Source: Cryomorphaceae bacterium
GTDB lineage: Bacteria; Bacteroidota; Bacteroidia; Flavobacteriales; Schleiferiaceae
Reading direction: 5' to 3'
NCBI GenBank assembly: GCA_007116495.1
Contig: SKIJ01000013.1
Location: 1 to 59,363, forward strand
Length of the DNA stretch: 59,363 bases
The position numbers were made by a program, and so were the translations under genes. The notes under the pieces are model-generated. The model searched no databases. It had not been told where the DNA came from and was given only the letters and a program-made list of their open reading frames with translations. Below, one piece after another: positions 16,785 to 25,488 of the stretch; position 1 is the first letter of the stretch; the number at the start of each line of letters is the position of its first letter.

Positions 16785-18341
16785 ATGGAAAAAACGAGAA
16801 TATTATGGGTCGATGATGAAATCGATCTGTTAAAACCGCATGTCCTGTTCATTACCGAAAAAGGATACGATGTCGACACCGTCAACAACGGCGAAGATGC
16901 CTTAGAAATGATCGATGAAAACCGTTACGATTTGGTTTTTTTAGATGAAAATATGCCTGGAATAGGGGGCTTAGAAACCCTCCAGCAAATACGTGAAACC
17001 GACACCAACCTCCCCGTGGTAATGGTTACCAAAAGCGAGGAAGAGCACATTATGGAAGACGCCATTGGCGCTCAGATTGCGGATTACCTCATCAAGCCCG
17101 TTAATCCCAATCAGCTCTTGCTGAGCATTAAAAAGAACCTCGACAAAACGCGCTTGGTTTCCGAAAAAACCAGTTCCAGCTACCAACAAGAGTTTCGTAA
17201 AATTGGCATGGAGCTCAACGACGTCCGCGATGTTGATGGTTGGATCGACATGTACAAGCGTTTGGTTTACTGGGAAATGGAACTCGACAAACTCGATGAC
17301 GAGTCGATGAACGAAATTCTTAGCATGCAAAAAAACGAGGCCAATACCGTTTTTTGCAAATTCGTAGAAAAAAACTACATCAACTGGATGCAGGGCGACG
17401 AGGACGGCCCAATGTTCTCTCCATCCGTGTTTAAGAAAAACCTATTCCCACTGCTCAAAGAAGGAAAGAACGTAACGCTTTTATTGATCGATAACCTGCG
17501 CTACGATCAGTGGAAAGTGCTGCAACCAATCTTTCAGCAGTATTACAAAACCAACAGCGAGGGGATGTTTTTCAGCATTCTCCCCACAGCAACGCAGTAC
17601 GCGAGAAACAGTATGTTTGCCGGACTGATGCCCGCAGAAATCAAAAAGCGCTTCCCAAATCAGTGGTACGACGACACCGAAGAAGAAGGCAAGAATCTAC
17701 ACGAAGAGGACTTTTTGCGCGACAACCTCCGCAGGAATGGACTGGGTGACATCCGCATGTCGTACCACAAAATCACCAACCACGTGAATGCGAAAAAGCT
17801 TGCCGACAACTACAAGTCATTTGAACAGAATCAACTCAACGTAGTGGTGTACAACTTTGTAGATATGCTGTCGCACGCCAAAACAGACACCCGCTTAATT
17901 CAAGAGCTCGCCGACGATGACAAGGCGTATCGCAGCCTCACGCTCAGCTGGTTTAAAAACTCCCCCCTACTCGATCTGCTTCGAAAGCTCGCGAGCACCA
18001 ATACGGAGCTTTTGCTGACAACCGACCATGGGACCATCAACGTCGATACGCCCACAAAACTTGTAGGACTGCGGGAAATAACCACCAACCTTCGCTACAA
18101 GCAAGGGAAAAATATGAGTTACGAGAAAAAAGACGTGTTTGAAATCAACAAACCGGAATTGGTGCACCTGCCCAAAGTACACATCAGTGCCAATTACGTT
18201 TTTGCCCGTGAAAAGATGTTTTTTGCCTACCCGAACAACTACAATCATTTCGTGAAATACTACAAAAACACCTACCAGCACGGAGGAATTTCACTGGAAG
18301 AAATGGTCATTCCGATTGTTCAATTTTCACCAAAGCGCTAG
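16785..18341 (+). CDS. porX: T9SS response regulator PorX
   Basis: A 518-residue cytoplasmic two-domain regulator. The receiver domain (1-120) has the acidic pair Asp10-Asp11, phospho-acceptor Asp54 (VFLDENMPG), the switch Thr in MVTKSEEE and Lys in YLIKPV. The rest (about 200-518) is a PglZ/alkaline phosphatase-like domain with LLIDNLRYDQWK, LPTATQYARNSMFAG, YNFVDMLSHA and LLTTDHGT, which carry metal-binding and nucleophile positions. PorX is the known response regulator of type IX secretion, usually paired with PorY, which is not in this window. Length and architecture are normal. The downstream tsaE starts 5 bp after its TAG stop, suggesting one transcript porX-tsaE-ald. Confidence 0.95.
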   Translation: MEKTRILWVDDEIDLLKPHVLFITEKGYDVDTVNNGEDALEMIDENRYDLVFLDENMPGIGGLETLQQIRETDTNLPVVMVTKSEEEHIMEDAIGAQIADYLIKPVNPNQLLLSIKKNLDKTRLVSEKTSSSYQQEFRKIGMELNDVRDVDGWIDMYKRLVYWEMELDKLDDESMNEILSMQKNEANTVFCKFVEKNYINWMQGDEDGPMFSPSVFKKNLFPLLKEGKNVTLLLIDNLRYDQWKVLQPIFQQYYKTNSEGMFFSILPTATQYARNSMFAGLMPAEIKKRFPNQWYDDTEEEGKNLHEEDFLRDNLRRNGLGDIRMSYHKITNHVNAKKLADNYKSFEQNQLNVVVYNFVDMLSHAKTDTRLIQELADDDKAYRSLTLSWFKNSPLLDLLRKLASTNTELLLTTDHGTINVDTPTKLVGLREITTNLRYKQGKNMSYEKKDVFEINKPELVHLPKVHISANYVFAREKMFFAYPNNYNHFVKYYKNTYQHGGISLEEMVIPIVQFSPKR

Positions 18342-18346
18342 TAACG

Positions 18347-18772
18347 ATGGTGTACCGCAATGCCTTTACGGAAGATCAACTCTCAACCGTTGCTGAGGAG
18401 CTGCTGCGCTACTTTCCCGACACGAAGATTTTTTTATTTTCCGGAGATTTGGGCAGCGGCAAAACCACCCTCATCAAGCATCTATGCAAGGCGTTTGGCG
18501 TAACTGATCGGGTGAGCAGCCCTACCTACGGCTTGGTCAACACTTACGCGTCAAAGGAAAACGGTCGCATTTACCATTTTGACCTCTACCGCCTCAAAGA
18601 CGAAACCGAGGCGTTAGACATGGGTATAGAATCGTATTTGGATGAAAACGCCTACTGTTTTGTAGAATGGCCAAAATTAATCGTACCTTTCGTTCCCGAA
18701 ACACACGTTGATGTGCAATTGAAAATTGTTGACACACATCGATCCATCCATGCCCAAACGGCTTTTGTATGA
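18347..18772 (+). CDS. tsaE: tRNA threonylcarbamoyladenosine biosynthesis ATPase TsaE
   Basis: A 141-residue P-loop ATPase required with TsaB/C/D to make t6A37 in ANN-decoding tRNAs. Walker A GDLGSGKTT at 33-41, then VSSPTYGLVNTY (switch-like region) and YHFDLYRL with Walker B-type Asp. Length is typical. It begins 5 bp after porX and overlaps ald by four bases (ATGA), a sign of coupled translation. Confidence 0.95.
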   Translation: MVYRNAFTEDQLSTVAEELLRYFPDTKIFLFSGDLGSGKTTLIKHLCKAFGVTDRVSSPTYGLVNTYASKENGRIYHFDLYRLKDETEALDMGIESYLDENAYCFVEWPKLIVPFVPETHVDVQLKIVDTHRSIHAQTAFV

Positions 18773-19986
18773 ACCCTGAACATCCAACCACCCTCAGCTG
18801 GTCGCTGGGACAATACCTCCCTCAAGAAGAAACCTTGGAAATATCCAGGCGTCAAGAGCGACTGTTCATTGGTGTACCAAAGGAAACTAAGCTACAAGAA
18901 AAACGAGTAAGCCTAACCCCCGATGCCGTTGCTTTGCTCACAGCTCGCGGGCATCGTATTTTGGTAGAACGAGGCGCCGGAGAAGGCGCAAAATTTAGTG
19001 ATCACGAGTATTCTGAAGCGGGAGCTGAGTTGTCAAACAGCCGCAAAGACGTCTTCAAAGCCAATATCATTGTTAAGGTTGAACCTTTGAGCAGTGAGGA
19101 ACTGGAAATGCTCACCCACAAACAATTCATTTTCTCCGCCATCCAAATCAAAGCGCGCAACAAAGCATACTTTGAGAAAATGATGGCTAAGAAAGCCAGC
19201 GCCATTTCGTACGAAAGCTACATCGACGACCAAGGGCAATTTTCTGTAGTACGCGCCATGAGCGAAATAGCCGGCAACACCTCCATACTCATTGCCGCCG
19301 AATATTTGAGTAATGTCAATGAAGGCAAGGGATACATCATGGGCGGTGTATCGGGCATTCCACCCACTAAAATCGTGATATTAGGAGCCGGAACCGTTGG
19401 CAGTTATGCCGCGCGGGCAGCCTTGGGTTTAGGGGCATCGGTACAGGTATTTGATGAATCATTGCTCAAATTGCGGCGTTTGCAAGAAATGCTAAATATG
19501 CCGGTTTACACCAGTGTATTAAACCCGCGAAATTTATCCACAGCCATCGATCAATGCGACGTACTCATTGGAGCACTGCGTCCCGAGCAGGGCCGCTCGC
19601 CCTGTGTGGTAAGCGAAAACATGATCAAGCGGATGAGTCCGGGATCTGTTGTCATTGACGTTTCCATCGACAGTGGCGGCTGCGTTGAAACCTCGGAATT
19701 GTGCTCACACGACAAGCCCACCTGCATCAAGCACGGCGTTATCCATTACGGGGTTCCCAACATCCCCAGCCGCGTATCGCGTACGGCCTCCATCGCTTTG
19801 AGCAATATCCTAACCCCACTCCTTCTCGATGTTGCCGATCGCGGCGGCATTGAAGAAACGCTGCGCAATAAACCCAATCTGCAGCACAGTTTGTACATGT
19901 ACAACGGCGTACTCACCTCTAAATTCATTGGCGAATGGCATAATTTGCCATATAGCACCGCGAATTTGTTGCTGGGGGGGATATAA
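18769..19986 (+). CDS. ald: alanine dehydrogenase family protein
   Basis: A 405-residue NAD(H)-dependent L-alanine dehydrogenase (pyruvate + NH3 to alanine). A ~34-residue N-terminal extension comes before the conserved GVPKETKLQEKRVSLTPDAV. The Rossmann motif is VILGAGTVGSYAA (about 204-216); VVIDVSIDSGGCVETS holds the conserved Asp; VPNIPSRVSRTAS follows. The His of canonical Ald in FTYLHLA is not found: the same stretch reads FSAIQIK. Flavobacterial homologs share this form as far as I recall, so activity may still be Ald or a relative. Last gene of porX-tsaE-ald, ended by the hairpin at 20051. Confidence 0.88.
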   Translation: MNPEHPTTLSWSLGQYLPQEETLEISRRQERLFIGVPKETKLQEKRVSLTPDAVALLTARGHRILVERGAGEGAKFSDHEYSEAGAELSNSRKDVFKANIIVKVEPLSSEELEMLTHKQFIFSAIQIKARNKAYFEKMMAKKASAISYESYIDDQGQFSVVRAMSEIAGNTSILIAAEYLSNVNEGKGYIMGGVSGIPPTKIVILGAGTVGSYAARAALGLGASVQVFDESLLKLRRLQEMLNMPVYTSVLNPRNLSTAIDQCDVLIGALRPEQGRSPCVVSENMIKRMSPGSVVIDVSIDSGGCVETSELCSHDKPTCIKHGVIHYGVPNIPSRVSRTASIALSNILTPLLLDVADRGGIEETLRNKPNLQHSLYMYNGVLTSKFIGEWHNLPYSTANLLLGGI

Positions 19987-20045
19987 TGGACTACATTTAT
20001 ATGATGTGCAAAAAGTATCTATTCAATAGCAAAACATCACCAAAA

Positions 20046-20082
20046 ACAAAAAAACCGTCTCACATATGCAAGACGGTTTTTT
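20046..20082. terminator. bidirectional terminator between ald and tRNA-Phe
   Basis: AAAACCGTCT (20051-20060) pairs with AGACGGTTTT (20071-20080), 10-nt loop, with A run before and T run after. It serves both converging transcripts. Confidence 0.88.
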
Positions 20083-20085
20083 ATG

Positions 20086-20158
20086 TGGTGCCAGTTGGAA
20101 TCGAACCAACGACACAAGGATTTTCAGTCCTTTGCTCTACCAACTGAGCTATGGCACC
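20086..20158 (-). tRNA. tRNA-Phe (GAA)
   Basis: 73-nt cloverleaf, acceptor GGTGCCA/TGGCACC, anticodon loop CTGAAAA (GAA), T loop TTCGATT, discriminator A, CCA not encoded. Single gene unit convergent with ald and divergent from coaX. Confidence 0.97.
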
Positions 20159-20175
20159 GTTGTAATAACGGGCGG

Positions 20176-20208
20176 CAAAGGTAAACAAACATTTCGTACA
20201 CTTGCAAC
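20176..20208 (-). promoter_or_regulatory. promoter of tRNA-Phe
   Basis: TACCTTTG on the minus strand (20183-20176) with GTTG 21 nt upstream (20208-20205). It overlaps the coaX promoter region, so the two divergent units may influence each other. Confidence 0.7.
20197..20204 (+). promoter_or_regulatory. putative -7 element of coaX
   Basis: TACACTTG differs at one position from TAnnTTTG and ends 4 nt before the ATG at 20209, so the transcript would be leaderless or nearly so. Confidence 0.4.
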
Positions 20209-20949
20209 ATGAAACGCGAAAAAGATAAAAAAAAATTGAACCTCGCCATTGACATTGGAAATACGAATACCAAAATAGGTTTTGCCAACGACGAAACACT
20301 CACGGAATGCTCCACGGTTTCGGCACAATCACCGCTGCCTACTCTGCCCCAAAATGCACGTGTTATCGTGAGTAACGTACGCGAAGAAACACACCATCAC
20401 CTAATCGACTTACGCAAACAATACCCCGATGCCATTTGGCTCGATGAGAAAACACAGCTCTTTTTTCCAATCAAAACCGAACGACGAGATACCATTGGCA
20501 CCGATCGACTGGCCGCCTGTGCCGGTGCATTGTCCTTGGAAAAAAAAGGCGTAGACAAACTCGTTATAACCACCGGAACCTGCATCACCTTTAACTACAT
20601 TGACCGAGACAGAGCATTCATCGGAGGTGCCATATCGCCCGGCTACCAAATGCGCTTAGACGCCATGCATCACTTTACCGGAAAACTGCCCAAACTCTCC
20701 GCCGAAGACCAAATACCGCCCCACATTGGGAAGGACACCGACAACAATTTACACTCCGGTGTGTTTTTTGGCATCTGCGATGAAATAGATGGACGAATAT
20801 CACGTTTTATCGACGTTCATCGAGATTACGAGATTTTTATAACCGGTGGACATCATTTGCGGTTGGTAAATCAATCCAAATACAGCATATTTGCAAACTC
20901 AAATTTACAATTGATTGGCCTGCTCAAAATACTTGAATTTCAATCCTAA
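20209..20949 (+). CDS. coaX: type III pantothenate kinase
   Basis: A 246-residue CoaX-type pantothenate kinase, first step of coenzyme A synthesis, cytoplasmic. The phosphate-binding loop DIGNTNTKIGF (15-25), the GTDRLAACAGA motif with the catalytic Asp, TGTCITFNYID and GGAISPGYQMR are all present. The start MKREKDKKKLN adds a short basic tail before the usual NLAIDIGNT. It heads the set coaX-OMP-TPR-lptC; the next ATG is one base after its stop. Confidence 0.95.
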   Translation: MKREKDKKKLNLAIDIGNTNTKIGFANDETLTECSTVSAQSPLPTLPQNARVIVSNVREETHHHLIDLRKQYPDAIWLDEKTQLFFPIKTERRDTIGTDRLAACAGALSLEKKGVDKLVITTGTCITFNYIDRDRAFIGGAISPGYQMRLDAMHHFTGKLPKLSAEDQIPPHIGKDTDNNLHSGVFFGICDEIDGRISRFIDVHRDYEIFITGGHHLRLVNQSKYSIFANSNLQLIGLLKILEFQS

Positions 20950-20950
20950 T

Positions 20951-22270
20951 ATGCGCACATACATCGTCGCGTCGATTCTTTTGTTCAGCACGGGTTTGTC
21001 CGCGCAACTCGTTGGGGTTAGTCCCTATTCCGCACTCGGTCTTGGCGACCCGGTGAATGGCGATCCTTCGCGCAACTTTGCGTTGGGCGGTACCGTTGCA
21101 GCAGCCGCAGACGGATACAACATCAACATCGGCAACCCGGCGTCCTACGCCAAATTGAAGTACACCAACTTCGACCTTGGCGTGATGCATACGGAAATCA
21201 ATCAACAACAAGGCGATTTAACCATCGACAACGGATACACCAATTTCAACTACATCGTTACCAGTTTTCCCCTCTACGAAAACCTCGGTCTGGTTTTGAG
21301 CATTCGCCCACACACCACCCGCGGATTTAAAATTGAACGCGACGACATGTTAAGCGATGATCTTGGCCTAAGCAGAAGTACCTTTCAAGGTTCCGGAGGA
21401 ATTAACAACCTCACCATCGGAACGGGCTGGTCGCCCTTTAAAGGCTTTGCTGTAGGGTTGAATGCGCACTACTATTTTGGCAATAACGCCGACTTCATCA
21501 CCTCCGATTTAATCGATCAACAAAACACCGTCGCATCCCGTCGTGAAATTGAAACACGCATCAGTACATGGCAGTTTGAAACCGGTGTGCAGTATCACCA
21601 TCGCATTGGCAAATCCCTAGAGCTCGGGATTGGAGGCGTCTACCGCATCGGAAACACACTCAACCAATACGTCACCGAACAACTCTTTACCATCTTACCT
21701 TCGGCCAACCAAGCATTGCCCTTAGACACCGTATTCTCCTCGGTAGATGAACGAACCCCGGGGCAACTTGCCAGCGTTTACTCTGCGGGCATCAGCTTGG
21801 GGAAAATCAACGACGAACGTCCACAGCAATACGCTTGGTCGATAAGCGCCGATTTTAGACGCACCATGGGCAGCGAGTTTGACGGTGTTGTTACCCGCGG
21901 ACAATTCACCGATGCCAGCCGCATTTCCGCAGGAGCTACCGTGATCCCCGCGTTGACCTTTGAATCCCTACTGCGCTCAAAACGCTTTTGGAACCGCACC
22001 GAATACCGCTTGGGGTTATTTCAAGACGAAGGACATATCCTCATCGACAACACCAATATTTCAGCTCTTGGCATGAGCTTTGGGGTAGCTATTCCGTTAC
22101 GCATTCGCGGATTGGCTCCGGGTGAAGTTCGCAACAACATGTTAAACTTTACCGTGGCATACGGAAATCGCGGTACTACCGAAAACAATTTGGTTCGCGA
22201 ACGCTTTACCCAATTTCTGATTGGCATAACCCTAACCGAAAAATGGTTTGATAAATACAAATACCGTTAA
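20951..22270 (+). CDS. outer membrane beta-barrel protein of the coaX-lptC cluster
   Basis: A 439-residue protein with signal peptide MRTYIVASILLFSTGLSAQ (start 20951). The mature part begins LVGVSPYSALGLGDPVNGDPSRNFALGG and NIGNPASYAKLKYTNFDLGV, which resembles FadL/OmpP1-like barrels, then alternating strands to WFDKYKYR. I do not recognise a named family. It always seems placed, in my memory of flavobacterial genomes, between coaX and the TPR/lptC genes, so a link to the cell envelope is likely. Gap to the next gene is 2 bp. Confidence 0.78.
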   Translation: MRTYIVASILLFSTGLSAQLVGVSPYSALGLGDPVNGDPSRNFALGGTVAAAADGYNINIGNPASYAKLKYTNFDLGVMHTEINQQQGDLTIDNGYTNFNYIVTSFPLYENLGLVLSIRPHTTRGFKIERDDMLSDDLGLSRSTFQGSGGINNLTIGTGWSPFKGFAVGLNAHYYFGNNADFITSDLIDQQNTVASRREIETRISTWQFETGVQYHHRIGKSLELGIGGVYRIGNTLNQYVTEQLFTILPSANQALPLDTVFSSVDERTPGQLASVYSAGISLGKINDERPQQYAWSISADFRRTMGSEFDGVVTRGQFTDASRISAGATVIPALTFESLLRSKRFWNRTEYRLGLFQDEGHILIDNTNISALGMSFGVAIPLRIRGLAPGEVRNNMLNFTVAYGNRGTTENNLVRERFTQFLIGITLTEKWFDKYKYR

Positions 22271-22272
22271 TT

Positions 22273-23688
22273 ATGATCAAAAAGCAACTGATTGCATTTT
22301 CACTCATCGCCGGGATGTTGTTTCCCGTTCTGTCTTTCGCTCAAGAAAAAGAATGGAGCGAAGACTGTCAAAACAACTACTCTATTTTTTACGAGTTTTA
22401 CCGCAATAAAAGTTACTTAGACGCTTTTGAAGCGTGGAAGTACACCTATGACAATTGCGCCGAGCTCACTAAAAACATCTACATTTTTGGCCCGCCCATC
22501 ATCAAGGCAAAAATTAAAGCAACCGAAAACGAGGCGGAAAAAGAAACCTACACCACACTTTTATTGGAAATGTACGATCGCCGAAACGAGCTTTTTCCCG
22601 ATCGCATTGGATTTGTTGTGGGACTTAAAGCCATCGATAAGTTTACCTATTTTCCCGACAAAGTCACCGAAACCTACGCATTGTTTGAAAAAGCCATCGA
22701 AATTGACGGTTACGACCAAAGCGCAGCGTTTTTCAATTACTTTTTCAACGCCGGCATACGCATGTTTTCCGCTAAGGAATTTACCCTCGATGACGTGTTC
22801 AACAGCTACAACCTAGTGAGTGAAGCCATTGAATACAACAACAATCAATTAAACAACGAAATTGCCGAAATCCAAACTGTTATCGACTCCACAGACGTCA
22901 TGACGGCAGATCAGCAAAAAAAGCTCAACCGCGCAGAAAAAGAACTGGAACGCTACACCATTGTTGACCGCAACCTCGAGAAGCAGATTGTAAAAATTGC
23001 TACCTGCTCACGTTTAGAAAGCCTGTACAACGACGACACCTTTGAAGAACACAAAGACGACACCGTATGGTTGCGACGCGCGGCAAAACTCCTCCAAAAA
23101 GAGCGCACAAACGAAGAAGGCGAAATCGAGAGCTGTACCGATATGCCTGTTTTTGTAAAAATTTCGGAGCGTTTATACGAAATGGATCCGTCGTCTCCGG
23201 GTGCCCGTTCCATGGGATTACTCGCATTTCAATCTAAAGAGTACGCCAAGGCTTCCGATTACTTTGTACAGGCAGCTGAGCAAGAAGCAGACCCCATCAA
23301 AGCTGCACGCGACTACAACTTGGCAGCATCAGCCGACCTCCTCGCTAAGCAACCGCGTACAGCACGCGATCACGCGCGCAAAGCCATCAAGTTGCGCTCC
23401 GATTACGGCGACGCCTACATCAATTGGGCTAAAGCGTATGCTGCTGCCGATGGTGCTTGTGGCGACAACGTGTTTGAGAAAAAAGCCGTTTACTGGGCCG
23501 CCATCGACAAGTTGAACCGCGCCATTTCCGTGGATCCCGATGTACGTAAGAAAGCCAACAAGTACATCAGTAGTTTTAAAAATCAAATTCCCGACAAAAC
23601 CATTTCCTTTAACTTGGGCTGGAAAGAGGGCGACACCTATCAAATAGGATGTTGGGTTGGCGAAACCGTAACCGTCAAATTTTATTAA
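22273..23688 (+). CDS. exported TPR-containing protein
   Basis: A 471-residue protein with signal peptide MIKKQLIAFSLIAGMLFPVLSFAQ. Tetratricopeptide-like helix pairs occur at about 35-140 (FEAWKYTYDNCAEL, ETYALFEKAIEIDGYDQ) and 305-410 (SMGLLAFQSKEYAKASDYFVQAAEQ, DARDHARKAIKL-type and YINWAKAYAAADGACG), with a long coiled-coil-like stretch near 195-240. The C-terminus has NLGWKEGDTYQIGCWVGET. It probably acts as a scaffold in the periplasm; function unknown. Its TAA stop overlaps the lptC ATG (TAATG). Confidence 0.82.
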   Translation: MIKKQLIAFSLIAGMLFPVLSFAQEKEWSEDCQNNYSIFYEFYRNKSYLDAFEAWKYTYDNCAELTKNIYIFGPPIIKAKIKATENEAEKETYTTLLLEMYDRRNELFPDRIGFVVGLKAIDKFTYFPDKVTETYALFEKAIEIDGYDQSAAFFNYFFNAGIRMFSAKEFTLDDVFNSYNLVSEAIEYNNNQLNNEIAEIQTVIDSTDVMTADQQKKLNRAEKELERYTIVDRNLEKQIVKIATCSRLESLYNDDTFEEHKDDTVWLRRAAKLLQKERTNEEGEIESCTDMPVFVKISERLYEMDPSSPGARSMGLLAFQSKEYAKASDYFVQAAEQEADPIKAARDYNLAASADLLAKQPRTARDHARKAIKLRSDYGDAYINWAKAYAAADGACGDNVFEKKAVYWAAIDKLNRAISVDPDVRKKANKYISSFKNQIPDKTISFNLGWKEGDTYQIGCWVGETVTVKFY

Positions 23689-24284
23689 TGACATCCGTTA
23701 CACATCACAACAAAACAGCCATCGGAGCACTTGCTTTGATGGCTGTTTTATTTGGTGCATGTAAAAACGACCCCAACGCTGTAAGAGCGCTCAACGAGGT
23801 GGACGAAGACCCGATGGAATACCAAGAAAACATCGTTATGGTCTACACCGATAGCGCCCTCAAAAAGTTTGAACTCCGCGCACCCACAGCTGCAAACTAC
23901 CCCGAACGGGAAGAGCAAGAACCCTATTTGGAGTTTAAAGACGGAATCAACGTGTTGTTCTTTGACCCCGATGGTGAACAAGAATCAAGCATGCGGGGCG
24001 ATTACGCCATTCGCTACCCCAAACGCAATCTGTGGGAATCGCGGGGTAACGTGGAAGTGATTGGAAAAACCGGCGAAAAACTCAACACCGAACACCTCAT
24101 TTGGGACGAAATCGAAGAAACCATCTACTCCGATGAATTCGTTACCATCAACACCGGCAAGGAAATCTTTATGGGTGAAGGCTTCGAAGCCGATCAAGGC
24201 TTTACCGAATACACAATAAAAAAGCTGGTGGGTGAAATATCGTTGGAAGACGAAGAAAACACCGCACTTGGAGATACCTTGTGA
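23688..24284 (+). CDS. lptC: LPS export ABC transporter periplasmic protein LptC
   Basis: A 198-residue LptC-type lipoprotein. The start overlapping the TPR stop (TAATG, 23688) gives MTSVTHHNKTAIGALALMAVLFGAC, lipobox FGAC, so the anchor is a lipidated Cys in place of the TM of enterobacterial LptC. The beta-jellyroll (about 55-170) shows SSMRGDYAIRYPKRNLWESRGNVEVIGKTGEKLNTEHLIWDE and YSDEFVTINTG, the conserved LptC/OstA pattern. It would carry lipopolysaccharide from LptBFG to LptA. It is the last gene before a terminator at 24418. In related genomes a CBS-domain CorC-like gene often follows; here an A/T-rich stretch does. Confidence 0.88.
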   Translation: MTSVTHHNKTAIGALALMAVLFGACKNDPNAVRALNEVDEDPMEYQENIVMVYTDSALKKFELRAPTAANYPEREEQEPYLEFKDGINVLFFDPDGEQESSMRGDYAIRYPKRNLWESRGNVEVIGKTGEKLNTEHLIWDEIEETIYSDEFVTINTGKEIFMGEGFEADQGFTEYTIKKLVGEISLEDEENTALGDTL

Positions 24285-24417
24285 CGGTACTCCAAATGGA
24301 CGTTTCGGTTTTAATGCCTGCCTATGAAGCTCTTTAGCTACATAATATCCACCCTAAAAGATTGACTTATAGGTTAATAGTAAAATTGCACCTTACTTTA
24401 GCTTGAGGCAATACCAA

Positions 24418-24460
24418 ACCCGTTTATGATTACAAAAACTCATAACCGGGTTTTTTTTTA
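24418..24460 (+). terminator. terminator after lptC
   Basis: AACCCGTTTATGA (24418-24430) pairs with TCATAACCGGGTT (24441-24453) with one mismatch, 10-nt loop, followed by nine T. Confidence 0.85.
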
Positions 24461-24783
24461 ATCATTAGCTATTAAACGAAACAAGCGTTAAACATCACAT
24501 ATTGCTTCAAATAGACTCGTTTTTCTTTTTACAACAAACAGCTCAATCACACTCAAAACCAACGCGGTAAACCACTCGCACTCACAAAATCGCCTAACTT
24601 TACCACGTGTTCTGTATGCGCTAACTTTACGCGTTAAGAAATACCAAAACCGTTGTTTCAGAACAACTGCTCATTAACTCCTTTATGAATCAAATACTGC
24701 TATTCACTTTATCACTAATGGTATGTGCACTTTCCTCCTTCAGGTAGTACGATGAGCTGTTTTGTAACGTCAGTCTTATACAA
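24461..24783. other. A/T-rich intergenic stretch before the interrupted barrel gene
   Basis: No intact gene. Two CTAACTTTAC words (about 24593 and 24628) resemble -7 elements with A in place of G. A short ORF at 24685 (MNQILLFTLSLMVCALSSFR) ends at TAG 24745 and is in frame with the gene that follows. Confidence 0.6.
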
Positions 24784-25488
24784 ATGAAAACCATGCATTT
24801 TATTTTCAAGGCGATAAAAGTCAATAATATTTTAATTTTTCTCTTCTGCTTTTTTCTAAGTGATTTGAATGCCCAACCCAATCGACAAAAGTAGGCGATT
24901 AATTCCAATTTAGGAGTAGGTCATGGATTAAAGGGGGAAGTTTCATTATTTGGGTCACCAGAAGCTCCGGATCAGTTAAACTTTAATTACCTCTTCAATT
25001 TACAATTACAAAGATTCCTTTTAAACGGAAAATTAGCAATCTCACTTGATTTGCAACAAAGATTGTGGACCGAACATATAAGGATGTCAGATATTGAAGG
25101 AAATATTTTTGACGCAACAAGGCAGTTTTTATTTTCCGGATTAGGTGGAGGATTACAATTTAGAATTTAGCAAAGTCGCTCAAGAAAACACCGTTTATCT
25201 TTATTAACAGCCTATCATTTCAACAGGGTTTTTCGGGAAAGAGTTATTCATGAAACACTATCTAACCAATGGTTTTCATCTAGTAACTCAATTGACGCTA
25301 CGCTTCATACGTTGAGCTTGGGCGTCGATTACAGTCAGGTTTTTTGGCAGTCAACTCGAAAAGACAGGGCAATTGAGTGGAACTTTCAAATGCAAACTTT
25401 TGGAGGAAGGGTGACTTACAAATATTTTGGTGACTCCTCAGACATAATTTCAGTTAATATAAGTGCTGGTTTACGTTATTGTTTTTAG
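24784..25488 (+). pseudogene. outer membrane protein gene interrupted by two in-frame TAG codons
   Basis: Read from ATG 24784, one frame stays open for 234 codons except for TAG at 24892 and TAG at 25168, and it ends with TAG at 25486. There is no frameshift. The start encodes a signal peptide (NILIFLFCFFLSDLNAQ), followed by NSNLGVGHGLKGEVSLF, strand-like sequence and a C-terminal SVNISAGLRYCF, as in a small beta-barrel. I do not recognise the family. Since porX, sppA and the mgtC-upstream ORF end in TAG here, TAG is a stop in this organism, so a decayed gene is the simplest reading. Recoding is an unlikely alternative. Codons are richer in A/T than in the neighbours. Confidence 0.8.
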
